Both the position numbers and the translations under genes were made by a program. Under the pieces are notes generated by a model. That model did not search any database, was not told the DNA's origin, and saw only the letters and a program-made list of their open reading frames with translations. From positions 1 through 46,381 of the forward strand of contig NZ_JACJOO010000034.1 in the NCBI RefSeq assembly GCF_014695575.1: DNA of 46,381 nt, in the 5' to 3' direction. Numbering within the stretch: position 1 is the first letter of the stretch; each line of letters opens with the position of its first letter. Shown piece by piece: positions 9,941 through 17,322 of the stretch. This stretch comes from Leptolyngbya sp. FACHB-8. Its GTDB lineage: Bacteria; Cyanobacteriota; Cyanobacteriia; Elainellales; Elainellaceae.

Positions 9941-11776
9941 GTGCGCAGCTTTGGCAGTCAGATCATGAGACGAAGTGTGGTTTTAGGAACGCTCCTGCTT
10001 TTCCTGGGGGCTGGGCTATGGGGTTGTAACGATGGCCCGCCTAATGTTTCTAAATCATCGTCACCCCGCTTCCAGCCAACTCAGACACGGAAAGTCTCGG
10101 AAGTATCACCGCCGGAAATCTTCCAAGCCCTACGCCGAGATTTGGATAGTTACCAGCCTCAAGTGACCATTCTCAGCCCCCGTAACGGGGTAGTGATCGA
10201 CGATGACCAGGTAACAGTCCAACTCCAGGTTCGGGATCTACCGGTCTTTAGGGATGAGGATCTGGGTCTTGGGCCTTACCTGCAAGTTTATTTGGATGAT
10301 CAGCCCTCCCAGGCGGTTTATGACGCAAACCAAACCCTCATTTTTCAGGGATTAATGCCAGGAACCCATACGATTCGGGCGATCGCTGCCCGTCCCTGGC
10401 ACGAAACCTATAAGAATGAGGGAGCCTTTGCCGAAGTCATCTTCCATAGCTTTACCAAAACCCCTAAAAATAACCCTGATCCGACTCGTCCCCTGCTCAC
10501 TTACAGCCGCCCTCAAGGCACCGTTGGAGCTGAGCCTGTCATGTTGGATTTCCACCTGACCAACGCCCCCCTACACCTGATTGCCCAGGAAAGCACGGAA
10601 GACGACATTAAAGATTGGCGGATCCGTTGCACGGTCAATGGCGAGAGCTTCGTCTTTGATGAATGGCGGCCCATTTATTTAAAGGGGCTGAAGCCTGGGA
10701 AAAATTGGGTTCAGTTAGAACTGCTGGATGAAGACGGTCTGCCAACCGAGAATGCTTTTAATAACACGGCTCGATTAATCATCTATGAGCCGGGTGGAAC
10801 GGATAGTTTATCTCGGTTAGTGCGAGGGGAAGTGGCGATCGCTGAGGCTCTTGCCATCACTGACCCTAACTATGTTGTCCCTGCTCCACCTGAGCCCGAA
10901 CCGATCGCACCACCCGAAGATGAGGTGATAGCGCCCCTTGAGCCGAGCCCGGAATCCCAAATCGAAGCACCTCAACCGAGTGTCGAAGAGCCGGCACCCG
11001 AGGAGGAACAGGAGCCGGAAGAAGAACTGAGGGAAGATGATGGAGAGCCATTCGACTCTGCCATTCCCGAGGAAATTGCACCGCCCTTAGAACCGAGCGA
11101 AGAACCCGAAGATATCGAAGCCACACCTCTTGATGAATCTTCGGACGTTTTACCCGAATCGGATTTAGAAGATAAGGCGACTGAAGAGCAGGCCGAGCCC
11201 GAGGACAAGGAGCAAGAGCCTGAGGTTGAGCCAGTACTACCCCCCGTGATTTCGGAACCGGAGGCAGCACCTGTAGAGGAACCGGCTCCAGTAGAAGTGC
11301 CTCAAGACACGAAGCCCTCAACCGAACCAGAAGCGGCAGAGCTAGAGGAAGCACCTACGGAAACAGAGCCAGAAGCAATAGAGGAACCCGCCGTAACGGA
11401 TGAGGATGTGCCTGAGGTTCTGGTGGCACCATCTACCCCTGAACCGGCTCCGGAAGTAAGCCCTGAAGAGACTCCAATTCCGGCTACACCTCAAAAGCAA
11501 AAACCGGCTCAAAAGTTGCAGGAGCGTTTTCAGAGGATGCGATCGCGCTTACAAGAAACCCTAAAAGAACGCACGAAAGGAGCTAATCCATCTGCAAAAC
11601 CATCTGTAGAAGCTACGCCAGAAGCACAGCAGCCTATTCTGCCCCCACCTGACATCACACCCGAGCATCTGCCTAGCGAACCGCAACCTGTCGTTCCTAC
11701 AGAACCGGAAGAGATACCGCCCGTAGCGCCAGCACCACCAAAGCTTCCCCCTGCGGGTAATACCCCCTGGATCTAA
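9941..11776 (+). CDS. Putative lipoprotein with Pro/Glu-rich C-terminal half
   Basis: 611 residues, function unknown. Seen: a basic start, a hydrophobic segment and an LWGC lipobox-like site (Cys about residue 29), suggesting a signal-peptidase II lipoprotein. Residues ~60-300 form a globular part with beta-rich stretches (QVTILSPRNGVVIDDDQVTVQLQV and a second repeat-like half around RPLLTYSRPQGTVGAEPVMLDFHL) that look like two Ig-like/cadherin-like modules. Residues ~315-530 are almost wholly Pro, Glu, Ala and Val, then a short charged helix (RFQRMRSRLQETLKER) and a Pro-rich end. The GTG start has GAGGAGTAAGG just upstream. It is divergent from psaA and precedes chlP. It is probably a periplasmic spacer or scaffold protein (inference). 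Confidence 0.6.
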   Translation: MRSFGSQIMRRSVVLGTLLLFLGAGLWGCNDGPPNVSKSSSPRFQPTQTRKVSEVSPPEIFQALRRDLDSYQPQVTILSPRNGVVIDDDQVTVQLQVRDLPVFRDEDLGLGPYLQVYLDDQPSQAVYDANQTLIFQGLMPGTHTIRAIAARPWHETYKNEGAFAEVIFHSFTKTPKNNPDPTRPLLTYSRPQGTVGAEPVMLDFHLTNAPLHLIAQESTEDDIKDWRIRCTVNGESFVFDEWRPIYLKGLKPGKNWVQLELLDEDGLPTENAFNNTARLIIYEPGGTDSLSRLVRGEVAIAEALAITDPNYVVPAPPEPEPIAPPEDEVIAPLEPSPESQIEAPQPSVEEPAPEEEQEPEEELREDDGEPFDSAIPEEIAPPLEPSEEPEDIEATPLDESSDVLPESDLEDKATEEQAEPEDKEQEPEVEPVLPPVISEPEAAPVEEPAPVEVPQDTKPSTEPEAAELEEAPTETEPEAIEEPAVTDEDVPEVLVAPSTPEPAPEVSPEETPIPATPQKQKPAQKLQERFQRMRSRLQETLKERTKGANPSAKPSVEATPEAQQPILPPPDITPEHLPSEPQPVVPTEPEEIPPVAPAPPKLPPAGNTPWI

Positions 11777-12212
11777 TGCATGTTGTGGGTAGCGGCTTTT
11801 CTCCGCTACCCACATTGTTTCCGCTACCCACATTGTTTAGGGTGCATCCCATTGCTTATGAGGTTTCTTTGACGATAAAACTCGCCCTTGCGATCGCAAT
11901 TATTTAGAAGGCGGGCTTGAGTGACGATCTTGGGTTGGGTCGTTGGGCTAAGGGCAAAACCCGCTTCTATGTTGAGTTGAGGCGATCGCTCTCGAAATCG
12001 GAATTGCTTTGGTTGTGTGATGGAAAGTTCACGAAATGTTTTCTATTTCAACCCCGGAGAAAATCAAGGTTTTAGCTTCCTTAGCGCAAAAATTGTAACG
12101 GTACATTAAGCTCTGTTTCATTTCGATCACATCCTTGGAAGTGGCGCAAATTGGTTCAAACCTCCGTGATAGGATTCGTTTCGTAATGCCTTCTGAATTT
12201 GGGAGACGACCT
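11777..12212. other. Spacer between the lipoprotein gene and chlP
   Basis: Holds the hairpin and 18-bp direct repeat at 11785-11838 and two GCGATCGC sites. No gene is supported. The chlP frame is open back to 12135, so the right end is probably the chlP leader. Confidence 0.5.
11785..11838 (+). repeat. Hairpin plus 18-bp direct repeat after the lipoprotein gene
   Basis: GTGGGTAGCGG (11785-11795) pairs with CCGCTACCCAC (11803-11813), then ATTGTTT. The unit CCGCTACCCACATTGTTT is then repeated exactly (11803-11820 and 11821-11838). The hairpin, 9 bases after the stop, may be a terminator. The repeat looks like a slipped duplication of its 3' arm and tail. Confidence 0.6.
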
Positions 12213-13436
12213 TTGACACTGCGGGTAGCTGTAGTTGGATCAGGTCCGGCAGGTTCCTCCGCTGCCGAGACGTTAGCAAAAGCGGGTATCGAAACCTATT
12301 TAATCGAACGTAAGTTAGACAACGCTAAGCCCTGCGGTGGAGCCATCCCTCTCTGCATGGTGGACGAATTTCAGCTCCCCCCCGAGATCATCGATCGGCG
12401 GGTGCGGAAAATGAAAATGATCTCGCCATCCAATGTCGAGGTCAACATTGGTAGCACCCTCAAGAACGACGAGTACATTGGGATGTGCCGCCGGGAAGTG
12501 CTCGATGGCTTCCTGCGCGATCGCGCCGCCAAACACGGGGCGAAGCTTATCAACGGCACCATGTACGGCATGGATCTACCCAAAACCAGCTCTGAACCCT
12601 ACACCCTCCACTACGCCGATCACTCGGATGGTGGTGTGGAAGGCACCATGAAGTCTCTTCAGGTGGATCTGGTCATTGGTGCAGATGGCGCCAACTCCCG
12701 CGTAGCGAAGGCTATTGACGCTGGGGATTACAACTATGCGATCGCCTTCCAGGAGCGCATCCGGTTGCCTCAGGACAAGATGGCTTACTACGAAGAACTG
12801 GCCGAAATGTACGTGGGTAACGATGTTTCCCCCGACTTTTACGCCTGGGTCTTCCCCAAATATGATCACGTGGCGGTCGGTACCGGCACGATGAAGATCA
12901 ACAAAGCCAAGATCAAAGATTTACAAGCGGGCATTCGTGCTCGTGCAGCTCTTAAGCTGGAAGGCGGCGAAATCATCAAAGTCGAAGCTCACCCCATCCC
13001 TGAGCATCCCAGACCACGCCGTGTGGTCGGTCGGGTAGCGCTGGTAGGAGATGCTGCTGGCTATGTGACCAAGTCCTCTGGCGAAGGCATTTATTTCGCA
13101 GCCAAGTCGGGCCGGATGTGTGCTGAAACCATTGTGGAACTATCCAAGAATGGCGCTCGCATTCCAACCGAAGCAGACCTGAAGCAGTATCTGAAGAAGT
13201 GGGATCGTACCTACGGAGCTACTTATCTGGTACTCGATCTGCTGCAACGCGTGTTCTATCGCTCCGATGCGACGCGCGAAGCCTTTGTGGAAATGTGCGA
13301 TGACATCGATGTACAGAAGCTCACCTTTGACAGCTACCTGTACAAGACGGTGGTTCCCGCGAACCCCCTGACTCAGCTCAAGATTACCGCCAAAACCATT
13401 GGTAGCCTGCTGAGAGGTAATGCTCTGGCTCCCTAA
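12213..13436 (+). CDS. chlP: Geranylgeranyl reductase (ChlP)
   Basis: FAD-dependent reductase that uses NADPH to reduce the geranylgeranyl chain to phytyl, for chlorophyll a and tocopherol. Seen: N-terminal Rossmann motif VAVVGSGPAGSSAAETLAKAG, the family block NAKPCGGAIPLCMVDEF, MISPSNVEVNIG, the second FAD motif VGRVALVGDAAGYVTKSSGEGI, and the FYRSD/FVEMCDDIDVQKLTFDSYLYK tail. The frame is open to a TTG at 12135 and has an ATG at 12186. The TTG at 12213 gives the family-like start LTLRVAVVGSG, the usual ~407 residues, and a GGGAG seven bases upstream, so it is preferred; the ATG at 12186 is the alternative. Monocistronic, followed by a terminator. Confidence 0.95.
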   Translation: MTLRVAVVGSGPAGSSAAETLAKAGIETYLIERKLDNAKPCGGAIPLCMVDEFQLPPEIIDRRVRKMKMISPSNVEVNIGSTLKNDEYIGMCRREVLDGFLRDRAAKHGAKLINGTMYGMDLPKTSSEPYTLHYADHSDGGVEGTMKSLQVDLVIGADGANSRVAKAIDAGDYNYAIAFQERIRLPQDKMAYYEELAEMYVGNDVSPDFYAWVFPKYDHVAVGTGTMKINKAKIKDLQAGIRARAALKLEGGEIIKVEAHPIPEHPRPRRVVGRVALVGDAAGYVTKSSGEGIYFAAKSGRMCAETIVELSKNGARIPTEADLKQYLKKWDRTYGATYLVLDLLQRVFYRSDATREAFVEMCDDIDVQKLTFDSYLYKTVVPANPLTQLKITAKTIGSLLRGNALAP

Positions 13437-13476
13437 GGGTTATCCTGGCGCACTGATTTAGCCACTTGTGGAATCG

Positions 13477-13505
13477 GCGATCGCTTTCGGGCGATCGCTT
13501 TTCTT
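13477..13505 (+). terminator. chlP terminator built from two HIP1 sites
   Basis: Two GCGATCGC octamers (13477-13484 and 13491-13498) form an 8-bp stem around TTTCGG, followed by TTTTCTT. It lies 40 bases after chlP. Each octamer is itself a palindrome. Confidence 0.75.
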
Positions 13506-13740
13506 ATGGAAGCTGATATTTAGTAGTGGTTGTGAGAGGAGCTAAACGTCTCTCCCACAACAACCGCACGTTTAGAACAGCACTGCATTTCGACATTGGC
13601 TTCAACGCAAGAATCGCACCTAATGTGATGTGGATCACCTCACAACCTGTCCCATGATCACAATTGCGATTGATACACATCACAGAGAAATCACGCAATT
13701 CACTCCATACTTTTACCTACTGGAGTTATTGCAGGACGTT
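13506..13740. other. Spacer upstream of the small conserved gene
   Basis: No gene supported. An open frame continues upstream of 13741 to an ATG at 13654 and a GTG at 13630, which would extend the next gene by 29 or 37 residues. Confidence 0.35.
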
Positions 13741-13944
13741 ATGCAGTCTGGCACACCTACCCATTCCATGCCCCTGGAAGAGTTGATCGAACAAATTCTC
13801 AACTCTCACAGCATCACTCGTGACGAAGAGCATCGTCTGGTTAGTGCCTTGTCCGGCAGTATCGCCATGGATGAAGACTTACAAGCTGCCATTCAGCGCA
13901 TTTTCTATGGCATGCGCCATGGCCTACTCAACGTGGTAGATTAG
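13741..13944 (+). CDS. Small conserved cyanobacterial protein of unknown function
   Basis: 67 residues from the ATG at 13741, which has AGGA five bases upstream. An in-frame ATG at 13654 (96 residues) lacks a ribosome-binding site. The sequence MPLEELIEQILNSHSITRDEEHRL ... AIQRIFYGMRHGLLNVVD matches a pattern I recall from small all-alpha cyanobacterial hypotheticals (ITRxDxxxL..., ending ..GLLxVVD). No known function, no signal peptide or membrane segment. It has its own terminator and is flanked by chlP and the CURT gene; a link to thylakoids is only suggested by position. Confidence 0.65.
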   Translation: MQSGTPTHSMPLEELIEQILNSHSITRDEEHRLVSALSGSIAMDEDLQAAIQRIFYGMRHGLLNVVD

Positions 13945-14321
13945 CTCGCCACATTTACTGACCTACTACCCACAGCTAGATTTAGCCATGCTCCTTGGAA
14001 AGCTACACTCTCGGTGTGGCTTTTTTCTTTTTGTCTGCGTACTCACCAGTTTCCTAGAGGCATTGATTTTGCAGAGGGTGAGGCGTAAGTAAAACCAATG
14101 CCTTGAGAAAATTGGCTCAGCTCCTGGCTGATCCCCCTTGAAATTCTACGAACTCTGCCCTGGTGTCCGGGTAAATTTAGCAAATATCTGGAAAACAATG
14201 GGATAATCCTGAAGATTTGTCCTTAATATGTAAATTTGAGTTTTGCGCTCGGTTTTTGCGCTCAACATCTGACAAGCACTCATTGCACTCTCAACTGTTT
14301 ATTGTCGTTTAAGGTACTGCT
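13945..14321. other. Spacer upstream of the CURT/CAAD gene
   Basis: Terminator at 14001-14032, then about 290 bp of leader or promoter region for the next gene without clear boxes. No gene is supported; the + frame at 14236 overlaps the CURT start out of phase and looks spurious. Confidence 0.4.
14001..14032 (+). terminator. Terminator after the small conserved gene
   Basis: AGCTACAC (14001-14008) pairs with GTGTGGCT, loop TCTCG, followed by TTTTTTCTTTTT. A classical Rho-independent terminator. Confidence 0.85.
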
Positions 14322-14747
14322 ATGGAGCCTGAAGTCAAACAAGATGATGTCCTCATTTCAGGGACAACGACCGATGAGATTGTGGGAGAACTGCCTCCAG
14401 CCACCGAGGACAGCACTGGTCAGCAATATCAGCAAATCATCGACAAAGCGACAGCGCTCTTAGGCGATTTGCCCGATTACCTAACGACCTTCTTTGGTCA
14501 ATACCGTCGTCCTATTGTCACCATCGGCCTTGTCATTGGGGCGATTATTGCAGTTCGCCTGACCCTGGCGATTCTCAAGTCCATCAATGATATTCCGTTG
14601 CTGTCCCCCAGCTTCGAGCTGATCGGGATTGGCTATTCTGCCTGGTTTGTCTATCGTTATCTGCTCAAAGCTTCCACCCGGAGCGAGCTAGTCAGCGATT
14701 TCAACGGCTTGAAAGAGCAGATCCTGGGCGATCGGCTGTCCAATTAA
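14322..14747 (+). CDS. curT: CURT1/CAAD family thylakoid membrane-curvature protein
   Basis: 141 residues. Acidic N-terminus (1-45), a short amphipathic helix (LPDYLTTFFGQYRRP), two membrane helices (IVTIGLVIGAIIAVRLTLAIL and SFELIGIGYSAWFVYRYLL) and a C-terminal helix STRSELVSDFNGLKEQILG. This layout and the GYSAWFVYRYLL..S.R.EL block are the hallmark of the CAAD/CURT domain. In cyanobacteria this protein (CurT) shapes thylakoids and biogenesis centres; the same domain is also appended to some aminoacyl-tRNA synthetases. Here it stands alone, so the CurT role is favoured. Followed by a strong hairpin. Confidence 0.85.
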   Translation: MEPEVKQDDVLISGTTTDEIVGELPPATEDSTGQQYQQIIDKATALLGDLPDYLTTFFGQYRRPIVTIGLVIGAIIAVRLTLAILKSINDIPLLSPSFELIGIGYSAWFVYRYLLKASTRSELVSDFNGLKEQILGDRLSN

Positions 14748-14770
14748 CGAGCACCTTTGCTCAATCTCTT

Positions 14771-14809
14771 AAGCCGTCAGGCTCTGGAAGTAGCAGAGCC
14801 TGACGGCTT
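14771..14809 (+). terminator. Terminator after the CURT/CAAD gene
   Basis: Perfect 16-bp arms AAGCCGTCAGGCTCTG and its complement around a 7-base loop, ending TTTC, 24 bases past the stop. The T-tract is short but the stem is very stable. Confidence 0.75.
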
Positions 14810-14946
14810 TCACGTCGAAGGTTGAGAATCTGTACGAGCCTCTTACCCAAAGACAAGCCGCTGCTGTACACGTAGATTCTGGATCAAACGCATTCCTGAG
14901 TCAGTTTGAAGTCAAAAACACCCGTTTGCGTAGACGGAGATTAAGT

Positions 14947-15567
14947 ATGTCTTCTCTTGCCCCTGCCCAAGCTATGACTCAGCCAACTTTGAAAGAATGG
15001 GCCGTGGTCGTTGCAGCATTAGAATATGGCCACACGATTTTGCTACTTCGAAAAGGCGGCATTCGGGAAACAGGAGGGACTTTTGCAATTCAGGAGCCCC
15101 AGTTCTGGTTGTTTCCAACTTATGAACATCAGAAAGCCCAGTGGTTGAAGCCAGAATATGGGCACCTGCTTCAAACTGCCCCTGCTGCTCCACCAACAGG
15201 AACTCCTGTACCGCCACCCCATGTCGTTGCCAGTTGGGCAGAAGTCACTCACACAGCCCAAATCACCACTGAGGACGTGGCCGAAGCTCTATATCCCTTC
15301 CATGTGTGGAGCCCAGAGTTAGTCAGCAAGCGGCTGACGTGGAAACCTCAACAGCCTCTCTACGGCGTTCTGTTACGAGTTTATCGACTGGAACAGGGGC
15401 TGGAGTTAGAGGATCAACCAGCCTATGGTGGGTGCAAGTCCTGGTTAAAACTACCGTTGCCCCCCATGGAAGCAGGAGCGGCTGGATGTATGCCTGTTCT
15501 TAGCAATGACGTTTATGACCAGAAGGTGAGGGAACTTTCGGCGATCGCCCACTTCACGCCCCTCTAA
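14947..15567 (+). CDS. DUF1802 family protein
   Basis: 206 residues of unknown function. The N-terminal block LKEWAVVVAALEYGHTILLLRKGGIRETGG..F..EPQFWLFPTYEHQ is the DUF1802 signature. The C-terminal half (SWLKLPLPP...) is less conserved. No membrane segment. The frame opens at a TTG at 14926, but the ATG at 14947 has GGAG eight bases upstream and is chosen. Convergent with the ABC permease; the 45-bp gap holds no evident terminator. Confidence 0.85.
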   Translation: MSSLAPAQAMTQPTLKEWAVVVAALEYGHTILLLRKGGIRETGGTFAIQEPQFWLFPTYEHQKAQWLKPEYGHLLQTAPAAPPTGTPVPPPHVVASWAEVTHTAQITTEDVAEALYPFHVWSPELVSKRLTWKPQQPLYGVLLRVYRLEQGLELEDQPAYGGCKSWLKLPLPPMEAGAAGCMPVLSNDVYDQKVRELSAIAHFTPL

Positions 15568-15612
15568 TTTCCTTATGCTTGATCCTGCCTTCCGGTACGA
15601 CCTCGCCTTCAA

Positions 15613-16299
15613 CTAGCGAAGGGGCGGTTGAAGAGATTTTTGAAGGCGGCTCAACATCACCTCAGCCACCAGAGCCAGAATCGCTACGGGAATCGCCCCA
15701 ACCAGCAAAATGGCGTTGTCGTATAGCGAGAAGCCCAGCACGATAAAGCTGCCGAGCCCTCCAGCACCAATGAACGCCGCCAAGGTTGCACTGGCAATAA
15801 CCTCTACCGTTGCCGTCTTGATGCCTGCAATAATCACTGGCAACGCGAGAGGAACTTCGACCAGACGCAGTACCTGACGGGCATCCATACCCATACCGAA
15901 GGCAGCTTCGCGGATCATCGGATCAATGGTACGGAAAGCGACGTCAGTACTAATCAGAATAGGGGGCATGGCGAGGAGCGTGAGAGCGATCGCCGCCGAC
16001 TGAAACCCCAAACCCGAGTAAGGGATCAGCAGGAATAACACCGCCAAACTGGGAATGACTCGCAAGGCATTAAAGCCGTTGATCAGGACAGTGGAAGCAG
16101 AGCGCGATCGCGCACTCCATAACCCCAGGGGTAACCCCAGGAGTAAACCACAGGCCAACGGCACGGATACCAGCAAGAGATGCTGCTGCAACTCCTTCAA
16201 AAGGGTATCTAAATTGTTGAAGGCATATTGATACGCCTGGATAAATACATCCACACCAACACCTAAGCCGACTGCCCGTATCGTACTATTGGCCGTCAA
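15613..16299 (-). CDS. ABC transporter permease, OpuBB/ProW type (osmoprotectant or choline-like)
   Basis: 228 residues with six predicted membrane helices. The permease EAA-like loop (IREAAFGMGMDARQVLRLVEVPLALPVIIAGIKTA) is followed by IASATLAAFIGAGGLGSFIVLGF, typical of glycine betaine/choline/carnitine uptake permeases. It would pair with an ATPase and a binding protein or fused binding domain. None is adjacent, so it is an orphan here; the partner genes may lie elsewhere. Divergent from the phycobiliprotein-like gene. Confidence 0.85.
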   Translation of the reverse strand: MTANSTIRAVGLGVGVDVFIQAYQYAFNNLDTLLKELQQHLLLVSVPLACGLLLGLPLGLWSARSRSASTVLINGFNALRVIPSLAVLFLLIPYSGLGFQSAAIALTLLAMPPILISTDVAFRTIDPMIREAAFGMGMDARQVLRLVEVPLALPVIIAGIKTATVEVIASATLAAFIGAGGLGSFIVLGFSLYDNAILLVGAIPVAILALVAEVMLSRLQKSLQPPLR

Positions 16300-16663
16300 A
16301 TCTTTGTAGTAAAACCAAGAACTCTCCTACTGATACCGTTTTTTATGAAGCTGCGCCGCCACTCTCATGCTGTGCAGCTTCCCATTGATTTGGTATGACT
16401 TCACGAATTACCGTTTCCCGAAAGTTAAGAAATGAATCAAGGATGTTGTATCACTTCACAGGCTAGGGCAGTCTGAAATTAGAGGCTAAGAGCCACACCG
16501 CATCTGCCCATCTAACTCTCCAATGGTTGAGATGCTGGCGCGATCATCCGCTATGGATTTGTTCAACGTTGTGTCCATCTTGAAGGGTTTTGAATTCTCA
16601 CGTTGCCTTCCTGTAAGGGAATGAACCCGACCAACCTACATCAACCCAATACCGACTAACACT
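16300..16663. other. Divergent spacer between the ABC permease and the phycobiliprotein-like gene
   Basis: Presumed promoters for both genes. At 16327-16400 TACTGATACC, GAAGCTGC and later GCAGCTTC, GGTAT form nested inverted pieces resembling the flank of the palindrome at 1470-1529. No gene is supported. Confidence 0.4.
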
Positions 16664-17134
16664 ATGCACACGCTCAATCACGACATGGACGAATGCTTCC
16701 TGGATGCCGATGGGGCCTACCTGGATGCGCGAGGACTGCAAACTCTGGAGCAATTTGCCCAGAGCTACACAACCCGTTTGGAAGCGTACAATGCTCTACG
16801 GGAACATAGCACTCAGCTCGTTAATGACGCTCTGGACAAGATGGCCCAGCTCCACCCGGAGGTGATTCAGAAGCATCGCCCCCGGTGTTTGTATGACATG
16901 AGCCAGGTATTGCGCTATATTGCGCTGTCCATCCTGCGGAACGACGAAGTGTTCTTCAAAGAAATGATGATGTCCTGGTTGGATACGGTGTTGTTGGCCT
17001 ACAAACGCAATGACCACTGCGCCAGCTCCTACCGTTTCCTTCAGGAAATGATCGATGCCCGCATTCCAGCGAGCAGCTCTATCATTCGCCCCTACCTGGA
17101 TGGAGTCATCCTGGCACTGCAATCCCACGCATAA
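16664..17134 (+). CDS. Orphan phycobiliprotein-like (phycobilisome family) protein
   Basis: 156 residues with the globin-like phycobiliprotein fold signature: two N-terminal helices, then RPRCLYDMSQVLRYIALSILRND, which matches the bilin site of phycobiliproteins (Cys, then Asp three residues later, then LRY). The presumed bilin Cys is residue 75. It is shorter and more divergent than ApcA/B or CpcA/B and is not next to any phycobilisome gene. Similar single genes occur widely in cyanobacteria, annotated only as 'phycobilisome protein'. It may be a chromophore-binding accessory or assembly factor; whether it binds a bilin is not known. Confidence 0.75.
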   Translation: MHTLNHDMDECFLDADGAYLDARGLQTLEQFAQSYTTRLEAYNALREHSTQLVNDALDKMAQLHPEVIQKHRPRCLYDMSQVLRYIALSILRNDEVFFKEMMMSWLDTVLLAYKRNDHCASSYRFLQEMIDARIPASSSIIRPYLDGVILALQSHA

Positions 17135-17151
17135 TACGTTTGACTCATCAG

Positions 17152-17232
17152 GATAAGAGGCTGCTGTGCAATGCACAGCAGCCTCTTATCTTTGCAATGG
17201 AGAGAGGCTTGGTGCTTTACACCAAGCCTCTT
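17152..17232 (+). terminator. Two consecutive hairpins between convergent genes
   Basis: First hairpin: perfect 18-bp arms GATAAGAGGCTGCTGTGC and complement (17152-17169, 17173-17190), loop AAT, then TTTG. Second: AGAGGCTTGGT/ACCAAGCCTCT (17203-17213, 17221-17231). They share AGAGGCT and lie between the phycobiliprotein-like gene and the GH57 gene, so they may terminate from both sides. Confidence 0.65.
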
Positions 17233-17322
17233 CCGATGTCCGAAGCAAAATGGCAAATGCTCAGCGGCTTAAGATCACTTTTTCAGCACTTTACGCGTGT
17301 AAAAGCAACCCCAAGATAACCC

